A stretch of DNA of 64,000 bases from NCBI GenBank assembly GCA_017311315.1, contig CM029670.1, forward strand, positions 29,646,773-29,710,772. Direction: 5' to 3'. Shown here piece after piece: positions 32,471-41,944 of this stretch. Origin of the DNA: Dendrocalamus latiflorus (Eukaryota > Streptophyta > Magnoliopsida > Poales > Poaceae). Positions within the stretch are counted from its first letter, which is position 1. Each line of letters begins with the position of its first letter. A program made the translations under genes and the position numbers. Under the pieces are notes generated by a model. That model did no database searches and was not told where the DNA came from. It worked only from the letters and a program-made list of their open reading frames with translations.

Positions 32471-34676
32471 TGCGTACCTAACATAAGTGCATAATCAACC
32501 ATTTTAGTACACAGCATGTAACAATCGTATCATGTAATTAACAGTTTCGATTATTATATGTTTTGTATTTCTAAATCTACGATTTATTTGTAACTATTTC
32601 ACTTTCTAATTGTACCATACATCAAATTAAATATACTTATCATTTTTTTCCATCAAATGACCTTCATACTACGGTCATTCACTAAGCATACTAATTATAC
32701 AAATTGTCTCTAATCTAACTACTACAAATTTACCACCTACAAATGCTCCAACATAAATATTTACTTTTTCAACACATACACATTATTTAAACTACAATCT
32801 TTTCTAACTATGGACATAAACAGTCTATGTAGCAAACGACATTTGGACGCAGCAAATATTTCTGAAAAAGTAAATGTCTATGTAAACTTCTAGTGGTATA
32901 TAGATAGAAAACGACATAAACACTACAAATAACTACGGTCAACATTTTTCGAGACGCAGCAAACGACATAAACAGCGTATATAGATTTGAAGTCTGTAAA
33001 CCATTCGAAAAATTCACTTCAAAAGGTATCCGTTTATTTTTATTTTGGGATAAGTTCAAAGCGAAAAGATGCTGGCCTAGAGTAGAGTAGAGGTGGTGGC
33101 GGGTGCCATGCCATTTCTGATTTCTTTCTCCTTCCACCACCTCGATTCTATACGATACAGTACAGCCAACAAGTGCACTAGCACGCAGACCAAGATCTTC
33201 CCCACTTGCAAACTTACTGCACAGTCCTCACCTGCTCCTCCCCACACCATACCTGTTACTTTGCTCAGTTACCACTTCTGTACCTTTCACCCTCCATTAT
33301 TTCTAATCTACCAAATTTATTTCTAATTTATTTTAATCCTAGTACTATTGTTATCACCTACAATTGCTCTAACATAAATATGTGTTTTCTCAACGTCTAA
33401 ACACTACAACTTCATATTTTCCACCTAACTGAAACTACTTTACAGTACGTATGTTCACAAAAAAATGAAACCCTATATACACTACAATACATCATGCTAA
33501 ACATATGCAATATTTGCTATACATACATAGCGTATAAAATATTGACATCAAATAACAGTAACACAAGATGGTTTCGTTAATTCAGGCCTAATGACATACA
33601 TAAAATTATAGTTTCATGGGCACAAAACTTACCTCTTGTTGATGCTCACGAGACGATCTACAACTTTTCTACTTGCCAAGTCCACTGATTCCAAACGAAA
33701 ACAATTCAACTCTTCCGGCTTTCGCTCCTCTCTTTTCTTCAGCAAAAACTAACTACATTACAATACGTAACTTCAACATAAAATACAACATTATCTACAC
33801 TACAATAAAGCATGCATCATATGTGGATTTTTACCTACACATACACACTGTATGACACATTGACTTATAATACATATGTTCACATAAAGATTACCTACAA
33901 ATACATAACGTACCAAATATTGACATCGCGTATCACACATTCACATAAAATAACATTACCAAACGATGGTTTGTGCTAATCGACTAATTATGGACTAATC
34001 ACATACATAAAATTTTAGTTTCGGGGGCACAAGACTTACCTCTTCTTGAAGCACACGGGACGATCTACAACTTTTGTATTTGCAAAAACCGCAGATTCCG
34101 AACAAACACAACTCAAATCTACGGGTTTTCACTCGTCACTTTCCTTCGCTTCCTCACTCTCTCGCTCTGGCTTCGTTTCAGCTGTGCTTGAGCTTCCTGG
34201 CTGGCCAAGCATTTCTTCCCTCTCCTTGCTCTGTTAAGTCTGCATGCGCGTGTGCTCCTGAGGGGGGCCATTTTTGGGCTCGTGACGCGTGTGCGGCCGG
34301 GTACAAGAAAAATTCCCAGTGTGCGCTGCTGCTTTTTTTCATTTTGGCCGAAAGGACGGGACGCGAATGGCAAAGATTCGCGCGGTCGGGCGTCAAGACA
34401 CGCGCTGGGCGGGGCGGTCGCGCGCTGGGGCGAGGCAGACGCGCGCTGGGCGGGGCGGTCGCGCGGTGGGGCGAGGCGGTCGCGCAGTGGCCGCGACATC
34501 GCGCGCTCGGGCGCGGCGCCAGGCCGGTCGTGCGGTCCCTGACCGCACGACCAGATGAACAGTGGCCACGTGGCAGCCTCCCGTAAACGCGCGCTCAAAC
34601 GGGGTCCATTTTTGGAATTTTTTTCTTTAGGGGGCCAAAAATGGAATTTCGGAGGGCTATGGGTCCAACAGTGTCC
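32471..34676. other. AT-rich upstream region of MULE remnant, no gene
   Basis: Low-complexity AT-rich sequence. A roughly 120-bp segment (CGATCTACAACTTTT context) near 33600-33720 recurs at about 34015-34140, spaced about 415 bp. The last 450 bp are GC-rich (CGGGGCGGTCGCGCG units) and end in a pair of facing motifs, TCCATTTTTGG at 34606 and CCAAAAATGGA at 34636, as a MULE terminus might. No 9-bp target duplication could be identified. Confidence 0.45.
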
Positions 34677-35340
34677 AAATTTCTGGGATTGGTTGGTAGA
34701 CGTTGTCTACCATGCATGTGCTTGCTCGTTTCTCACGCTCAGACGCTGTCGAGACTTGAATATGTGCATCTAGATTCTCCTATGTATTCCGCAATAGTTT
34801 AGTATCATATTTATACATACAGTATAAACAAAGATAAAATATAGATCATATCACGATTTACTAAGAAAAGACTCAAATATTATTAATTATCAGAGTTACG
34901 ACATTATGATCAACCTTACAATTAGTAGCTGAAAAGCTTAAGAAATTGGCAACGTAAAAACAAAAATAAGCGTAGTAGTCATTCCACATGCCCATAAGCA
35001 ATCGACTAGGAAGCGAAATCCTAATCCGCGACGTCGTTGAAATATCCTTCTTCAAGTATCTCCTGCTGATTTGGTACTTCTTCCTCAACTGAGCAAATGT
35101 GGTATCACAGACGGTCTGTGATACGAGACTATCACAGACGGTTTTTTATAAAAAACCGTCTGTGATACTCGACTATCACAGACGATTTGAAATAAAAACC
35201 GTCTGTGATATTGTGTATATCACAGACGGTTAGTAACAAAGGCCGTCTGTGATATCATTCATACCACAGACGGTAGTCTTTGAAACCGTCTGTGATACAA
35301 TATCACAGATGGTTTTTAACAACGAACCGTCTGTGATAAT
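34676..35340. repeat. Twin of 23345-24177, ending in CACTA-type hairpins
   Basis: Matches 23345-24177 without the MITE. From 35105 it contains alternating CACAGACGG and CCGTCTGTG units, at least five hairpins, with the same motif as the CACTA end at 12716-13927. No CACTA terminus is visible on the left side. Confidence 0.8.
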
Positions 35341-35395
35341 AAATGCATAAGCCATTTTATTTGCCGTTTTTTGGCTAGCCTCAGGATATGCTAGC

Positions 35396-35650
35396 TGTTG
35401 TAGGGGTGGCCCCCACCTAAGCACAGCAGGCCTGTTAGAGGTATGTAAGGCCCAAAATGGGACATGTATAATGACATGAGTACCCCTGAGGGGAATACTC
35501 AGATGTAAGGGTATAATTGGAAAAGCACTCCCCATGTGGATGTATATATATACAACACAGGCCATGGGGAGAAAGCCTAAGCCATTACTCACCTAACTCT
35601 CCACTACCATACTCTCTCTCTCTCTCTCTGTTTGGTCTGTAACCACAACA
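35396..35650 (+). mobile_element. 5' LTR of Tat-like element, 255 bp
   Basis: TGTTGTAGGGG to CCACAACA, with terminal inverted TGTTGT/ACAACA. TATATATATA at about 35542 is a likely TATA box, and a CT repeat lies at 35613-35629. It matches 596-840. Confidence 0.88.
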
Positions 35651-35652
35651 GT

Positions 35653-35670
35653 TGGCGCCGTCCGTGGGGA
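35653..35670 (+). other. Primer binding site of Tat-like element
   Basis: TGGCGCCGTCCGTGGGGA two bases after the LTR, a form common in plant Tat/Athila-type elements and partly complementary to tRNA-Asp. Confidence 0.75.
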
Positions 35671-35702
35671 GGACAAGAGCAAGCCTCCAGATCCGAAGGA
35701 GG

Positions 35703-37049
35703 ATGACACCAAAGAAAGCTTCACCATCGGCGGCGAAGAAGAAGAAGGCGGAAGCGGCGAAATCTCGCGTCAATACCAGGGCTTCGGCTTTAGCAGCTGC
35801 AGGTACGGGTGGCGGTGCAGGTGTGACGACTGTGAGCACCGCCGCGACGCCCAACCCCGCCACCGCCGCGACGAACAACCCCGCCACCAGCGACACAACG
35901 CCCGACCCCGCCACTGTCGCCGCGCCGCCAGACCCCGCCACCACCGCCCCGACGACCAACCCCGGCGGTGGCAACGCAGGCGCGTCCACTTTCCCACCCG
36001 GCGTAGGAGCGGTGAGCGGTCCCGGCGACGACGCGGGCCTCATCACCAGCTCCAGGGTCCCCCAGGACAACGGGGCGGGCAGCCTGGACGCGCAGGCCGT
36101 GGCCACCGCCGTGCCGATCGTGCCGCCGGGCGCACCGACGGCCCCAGCCACGTCCGCGGTGGAGACCACCCTGCTGGCGGCCCTCAGCGCGTTTCAGCGG
36201 GAGCTGAAAGATCTCTGCGGGGCTGTGCGAGACATGCAAGAGGCCCGGAGCCAACACGCCCCCCTGGCGGTGGCATCGGAACCCGCTCTGGAGAGGGCGG
36301 ATAGCCGCGATGCCTCTACGTCTAGTCGCGTCCCACTACGGCGCGTAGACCCGGAGTCCCCGCTCTCCGCGGGCCTGCAGCAGGCGACATGGCCTGAGGA
36401 CTTCAAGTTCCCGAGCATCATCGAGGCGTACAAGGGTGAATCCGACCCGCAAGAATTCGTGCACGTGTATGAGACCGCTATCGAAGCCGCTGGCGGAGGT
36501 GACACCACGAATGCAAAAGGACTCCCCCTCGCGTTACAAGGGGTGGCGCTGTCCTAGTTCTTCACCATCGAACCACAGTCCATCTACGCGTGGGAACAGA
36601 TCTGCGATCGACTCTACAACAACTTCCAGGGAAACTACGTCGAGTGTGTCGATGCAGACCAGCTCTTCGCAGTCAAGCAAAAACCCGAGGAGAGGCTCCG
36701 GGATTACTTCAAACACTTCGCGAAAGTACGTTGCCAGGTCAAGGACATCAACAAAACAACCATCATCAACACAGCGATACAAGGCCTCCGCCCGGGACCG
36801 ATGGCCGAGTTCAACGCGCGCAAGCCCATTAAGACGGTCGCGAAGCTCTTCGACAAGATGGAAGAGTACGCCAGAGCGGAAGAGGACGCGCGGCGGCGAC
36901 ACAGTGATGACTCCGACACCAAACAGGCGAAAAGCTCGGCAAAGAACGAAGGCTCGCCGAAGCAGGGCTCCTCGAAAGGCAAATGCAAGCAGGAGCAGTC
37001 GAAGGGCGCCTCCGAAGGAGCAGTCCAGGAAACCTCGTTACGTCTTTGA
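35703..37049 (+). pseudogene. gag: gag of Tat-like element with nonsense codon
   Basis: ATG at 35703 (MTPKKASPSAAKKKK); the N-terminus is lysine-rich then alanine/proline-rich. The retrotransposon Gag domain begins at about residue 230 (WPEDFKFPSIIEAYKG) and includes EERLRDYFKHFAKV and GLRPGPMAEF. A TAG at 36555-36557 interrupts the domain at a position where the family has tryptophan; the same frame continues to 37049. Just before 37049 the sequence slips to the frame used by the downstream protease. At least one stop and one shift therefore separate this from a working polyprotein. Confidence 0.75.
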
Positions 37050-38043
37050 CATCGAGGGCGGCTCCGAAGATAACGCCTCCGCAGGTCGTGGAGGCAGAGG
37101 GTGCCGTGGCCGGGGACGGGGGCGTGGGCGGGGTCGCGACGACAGAACCCGCGAAGAGTACAACGACCAGCACCACGGGCAGTGGTGCGAAGTCCACGGC
37201 CGAGGCAACCATGACACGCGCGCTTGCGCCACTATCGCAGCGCTCCGGCAGAGCGTCGCCAGGGACAAAAACCCGGAGGCACGCGCGCCCGTCGTGGCCC
37301 ACGTCCAACACCCCCAAGACCAAGGAATGCAGCCCCAGGAAGGCCTCCTGCGAATTCAGGCCCATGTGCAGCAACCTCGGGAGGGCCTCCTGCAGTTACA
37401 AGCCCCGGAAGGAGCCCAGCGCAGGGTCATAAATGTCATTTCCGGAGGCTCCTCGTTGGAGTTCGCCTTGGCGCGACAACGGAAGGCCTACGCGAGGAGG
37501 CTGCACCACGTCGTGGCATACCCAGCGCAGGCGCCGCCGGAGTGGGCACAACACGAAGTCACATTCACGCCCGCTGATGCGAAAGGCGTGGAGTTCCCCC
37601 ACCAAGACCCCCTGGTCGTCCGGGTCCTCGTACCAGGATGCGAGGTCAGGCGCGTCCTGGTCGATGGAGGAAGCTCCGCGAACATCCTGTTCGCCGCGGC
37701 CTTCAACCAGATAGGGATCCCTCGGAGTCGGTTGGGCCCTTCAGGCATCCCGTTGCAAGGCTTTGGAGGGCAACCTTTGCGCGCTTTGGGCCAGATATGC
37801 CTCCAAGTCTCCTTCGGCCAAAACGACAACGTGAGGAGTGAAGACGCCATCTTCGACGTTGTCGACATTGCATACCTCTACAACGCCATATTGGGGCGGC
37901 CGCTCCTAAACTCTCTCGGGGCAGTTCCGCACCACGGCTTCCTATGCATGAAGCTTCCCGGACCGCGGGCCATCATCATCGTCCATGGTGACCAGGACAT
38001 GGCTCGGCGCATAGAGCTTGGCGCCAGGGGTCCATGCCACTAG
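37030..38043 (+). pseudogene. Zinc-knuckle and protease region of Tat-like element
   Basis: In the +1 frame relative to gag. An RGRGRGRGR arginine/glycine tract comes first, then CEVHGRGNHDTRAC (first Cys at 37186), a knuckle-like motif of Tat elements. The aspartic protease core follows with VDGGSSANILF (Asp at 37673) and NAILGRPLLNSL. The frame stops at 38043 with no RT following. Pepsin-like retroviral proteases cleave the Gag polyprotein in the virus-like particle. The frame is open upstream to 36436, but that part overlaps gag and is not coding. Confidence 0.7.
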
Positions 38044-38269
38044 GCTCGCCAAGGCACCTAGGCCGAGTGTGCAGATGCGGAGCCCCGGGCGCCCCCGAAG
38101 AGCGTCCCGCACTCCCCGTGCACGAGTTGTCCCAGCAGCAGAGGCTCGTCAGCGGTCGCCCCAGTCCTAAAAGAGGTTAGTGGTCGATATCTCCCCCTTT
38201 TTGCAACCGCTCACCCGCGCAAACGGGAATTTAATAAAGTTCACCGTTTGCACAAATGTTTCTTATTTC
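38044..38269. other. Short spacer after protease
   Basis: No RT-like sequence is visible in any frame, marking the internal deletion or natural absence of pol. Confidence 0.5.
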
Positions 38270-38860
38270 CCGCAACAAAGACACGGATTCGCGCGCGCAC
38301 TCTCCGTGAGAAACACGGGCATGAGTATAAACAAAGACACGTGTCCGCGCGCGCACTCTTTGTGAGAAACACGGGCATGAGTATAAACAAAGACACACGT
38401 TCGCGCGCACACTCTCCGTGAAAAACACGTGCATGAGTATAAACATAGACACGCGTCCGCGCGCGCACACTCTGTGAGAAACACGGGCATGAGTATAAAC
38501 AAAGACACGCGTTCGCGCGCACACTCTCCGTGAGAAACATGGGCATGAGTAGAAACAAAGACACGCATCCGCGCGCTCACTCTCCTTGGAAAACACGGGC
38601 ATGAGTATAAACAAAGACACGCGTCCACGCGCGCACTCTCTGTGAGAAACACGGGCATGAGTATAAACAAAGACACGCGTTCGCGCGCGCACTCTTTGTG
38701 ACAAACACGGGCATGAGTATAAACAAAGACACGCGTTCGCGCGCGCACTCTCCTTGTAAAACACGGGCATGAGTATAAACAAAGACACGCGTCCGCGCGC
38801 GCACTCTCTGTGAAAAACACGGGCATGAGTATAAACAAAGACGCGTGGGGGTGACGCCTC
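38270..38860. repeat. 56-bp tandem array, 10 units, in Tat-like element
   Basis: GGGCATGAGTATAAACAAAG recurs about every 56 bp from 38322 to 38827. Each unit also carries a CGCGCGCGCAC tract and CTCTCCGTGAGAAACACGG. Long minus-strand ORFs here simply repeat the unit and are not genes. Confidence 0.88.
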
Positions 38861-39420
38861 CGCACGCACTCCACGGAGTATAAATAAGACGTAGCGTTGA
38901 GGTCCGCCTCCGCACGCACTCTACAGAGTATAAATAAGACGTAGCATCGAGGTCCGCCTCCGCACGCAACTTCACCGCCCGCAACGCGTGGAGGTTCACC
39001 TCCGCGCGCAGTCCACAGACTCTAAACAAGACGTAGCGTCGAGGTCCGCCTCCGCACGCACTCCACAGAGTATAAATAAGACGTAGCGTCGAGGTCCGCC
39101 TCCGCACGCAACTTCACCGCCCGCAACGCGTGGAGGTTCGCCTCCGCGCGTAGTCCACGGACTCTAAACATGACGTAGCGTCGAGGTCCGCCTCCGCACG
39201 CACTCCACGGAGTATAAATAAGAAGTAGCGTCGAGGTCCGCCTCCGCACGCAACCTCACCGCCCGCAACGCGTGGAGGTTCACCTCCGCGCGCAGTCCAC
39301 GGACTCTAAACAAGACGTAGCATCGAGGTCCGCCTCCGCACGCACTCCACGGAGTATAAACAAGACGCGGGTGTTCCCGCGCACGCATGGGCTATCTCTA
39401 TACGTACTCTGCGGAGTATA
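38860..39420. repeat. Higher-order repeat of about 142 bp in Tat-like element
   Basis: Alternating subunits: CGAGGTCCGCCTCCGCACGC with GGAGTATAAATAAGACG, and a longer one with CACCGCCCGCAACGCGTGG (near 38972, 39114 and 39256). The TATAAATA core is shared with the palindromic arrays at 2430-3740. Confidence 0.82.
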
Positions 39421-40081
39421 AATATGGCATGGGTGGTCGCCCCACGCACTCCACGGCATATAACCAAGGCGCGAAGGCTCCCGCACGTGCATATGTACTT
39501 TTCACGCACGCCTCATGGAGTATGAACAGCGTGGGGTCTAGGATTTCTACGCCGTGCATCCCAATAAGACGCACTAGAGGCTGGCTTCCACCGACCTATA
39601 CTTTGCCTCAGGCGCCAGCTCCGCGCCCGCATACCTGCCTTGGGTAAGCCACTTGCTACGGCGGGCATGCTATAACCTCGCTAACCTACCGTGAGATCAC
39701 GTGATAGTAGATGCGGATGGAAGCGTGGACAACACCCCTTTTGCTCATATTCATCAAAAGATGTTTGCAGGGGAACGTAATAAGTGTACAAGTATCCTCG
39801 GCTACCTCAAGCCGCTATTCGACAGGCTCCTCCTTAACCCGCGTACGCGCCACAGCTTCACCCGAAGAAGTTCGGCTTGCCCAGAAGTCCAGCGATTCCT
39901 CAGCCCTTCGCCAGCGCCGCAGGCATCGCCGGGTCACAAGGTCGGACACTAGCAGCCTGGCGGGTAGCTACTCGGGACATGGGGGCATGCAAGTCAGAAT
40001 ATGGGCGAGGCAACTTGTATTTTATTAATAAGGCAAAAGGGCTCATGTTACAACGCGCACCAACGCGTGGAGGATGCGCCA
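39421..40081. other. Degenerate repeat tail and spacer
   Basis: A few decayed TATA units to about 39540, then unique sequence without recognisable genes. Confidence 0.45.
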
Positions 40082-41090
40082 TCACACCTGGGGATTGGCG
40101 TCGCCCCCCGAGCTTGCGGGACCGCCCTCTTCGCGCCGCGGGACCTCGTCCAGCCACTGGCCTAGATCACCCTCGTGATACAGGTTGTTTCGAAGCTCGA
40201 CCATCGCCGCAGCCGTCCCGATGTATTCCCAGATCCTCTCGTGGAAAAACCGCACAGGGCGGTGAACGGTGCGGACGGCGCCAGACATCACTCCGGCCCT
40301 GGGCGGCATCTCCAATTGCGGATCAGCCAGCTCGCTGACGTGCTGGCAGCCCCGGTGTCGCAGGAGTGCGCAAATCAGGCACGAGGTCACGTACGAACAA
40401 TGGTTGCCAAAGGTCGCCGCGGCGTCGCGCGCAATATCGGCGGCGTCCCCGATCCATCGAAGTGTACGTGACAGCTCCTCCGGCCCGAAGGAGTGGTCTG
40501 GCACTTCGGTGAGGAGCCCTCGGAGGGTGTTCTCCAGAGCAAGCATGGCATCCCACGCCGCCACTGAAGCGTCGCCCAGAGCCCGGTCTCGCTCTGCTAG
40601 AAACAAAGCAAGCTCGCCTTTCTCCTTCTCTAGCACAGCGATTTGTTGCAGCAGGCTGTCTCGCTCCGCAACAGCCTCCTGTCGCACCGCTTCGGCGGTC
40701 GATTCCCGCGCTACGGCGACAAGCTCCTCGGTGCGCGTCTTCATCTCCGCGCACTCCGCTTCCAAGCGGCGTAAACGAGCGTCTTGGGCAGAGCGTGCCC
40801 CCGTAGCTCCCTGCAGTTCCCCTTCGGTGGCCTGCAGCCTGCCCCGTAGAGCTCCTTGCTCGCGAGCGTGAGCCGCTTGCAGGGCCTGGGCCACCACGAG
40901 TGTCTACGCAGCGGAGGGGTTAGCAAGCGCTAAACGACTGTGAGGGGTCCAAAGGACAGACGCTTACCCTCACTCCCGACACTTCCAATGCGTCCCGAAG
41001 GCGCCCTGACCCATAGGTCTGCAACGCCTGCTAGACAATGCTGGCGGCTGCATCGTCCGCAATCCTGCGCCATGCCCGCAGCGCATCCGA
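40082..41090 (-). pseudogene. Antisense ORF of Tat-like element, two exons (copy 2)
   Basis: Exon 2 is complete here: a 271-codon frame down to the stop at 40082. Its first two-thirds are alanine/glutamate/arginine-rich probable coiled coil (LRRLEAECAEMKTRTEELVA; LLQQIAVLEKEKGELALFLAE), followed by a non-repetitive C-terminal part with HERIWEYIGTAAAMVELRNN. The predicted intron at about 40904-40967 has GTAAGC and CTGCGTAG ends. Exon 1 carries a TAG (ASIV then stop) at about 41031, where copy 1 has an open codon, so copy 2 is disabled. No known domain is recognised. Confidence 0.5.
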
Positions 41091-41100
41091 TGAAGGGACG

Positions 41101-41870
41101 TTGTCCCTGCGCACTCTACGGAGTATAAATAAGATGCGGATGTTGTCCCTGCGCACTCTACGGAGTATAAACAAGACGCGGATGCCGCGTACGCTTGGAC
41201 ATTGTCCTTACGCGTACTCTCCAGAGTATAAATAAGACGTGGATGTTGATCCCACGCACTCTACGGAGTATAAATAAGACGCAGATGTTGTCCCTGCGCA
41301 CTCTACGGAGTATAAATAAGACACGGATGTTGTCCCTACGCACTCTATGGAGTATAAACAAGACGCAGATGCCGCGCACGCATGGACATTGTCCTTACGC
41401 GTACTCTCCGGACTGTAAATAAGACGTGGATGTTGATTCCACGCACTCTACGGAGTATAAATAAGACGGTGGTGCGTCGCTAAAGCGATGCACTCCCTGG
41501 TGTCTCAGCCATCGCGTTGTTTTTGTACTCCGTAGCGTGCGTGGGATCAACATCCACGTCTTATTTATACTCCGGAGAGTACGCGTAAGTACAATGTCCA
41601 TGCGTGCGCGGCATCCGCGTCTTGTTTATACTCCGTAGAGTGCGCAGGGACAACATCCACGTCTTATTTATACTCCGTAGAGTGCGTGCAGAGGCGTCCC
41701 CCCACACGTCTTTGTTTATACTCATGCCCGTGTCTTTGACAGAGAGTGCGCGCGCGAACGCGTGTCTTTGTTTATACTCAGACGAGAGCTTTGTCGCCTT
41801 TCGACTCCCAAGTGCGCGCGCGGACGCGTGGCTTTGTTTATACTCCATAGAGTGCGTGCGGAGGCGGACC
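41101..41870. repeat. Palindromic TATA-repeat arrays (copy 2, shorter)
   Basis: Left arm about 41101-41467 with eight units of GGAGTATAAATAAGACG type; centre 41468-41530, almost identical to 2844-2905; right arm to about 41870 with six units. It is joined directly to the Tat-like fragment at 41100/41101. Confidence 0.85.
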
Positions 41871-41944
41871 TACGGTAGCCCAGAACAGGCCAAAACCGGA
41901 GAAGCAAACACGGCCAAATCAAATGCTCGCAGAATGGAACTGCC

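Larger units (their letters stand above)
35396..41100 (+). mobile_element. Tat-like Ty3/gypsy element, gag-protease only (copy 2, 3' end lost)
   Basis: Order: 5' LTR, primer site, gag, protease, tandem arrays, antisense ORF. After protease at 38043 there is no RT, RNase H or integrase, so the element depended on others. Target duplication CTAGC lies at 35391-35395. Copy 2 breaks off at 41100 and joins the TATA array; the lost end with 3' LTR and second CTAGC is preserved in copy 1 (1-845). Confidence 0.82.

Noticed and set aside
31732..32481. 249-aa plus-strand ORF
   Set aside because: Antisense shadow of the MULE transposase N-terminus, whose minus-strand frame carries the recognisable motif.
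36436..37029. Upstream half of the 535-aa frame ending at 38043 as coding
   Set aside because: It overlaps the recognisable gag frame and reads as low-complexity serine/arginine sequence.
38231..39107. Long minus-strand ORFs of 107-218 aa with repeating peptides
   Set aside because: They translate the 56-bp and 142-bp tandem units in several frames and are not independent genes.
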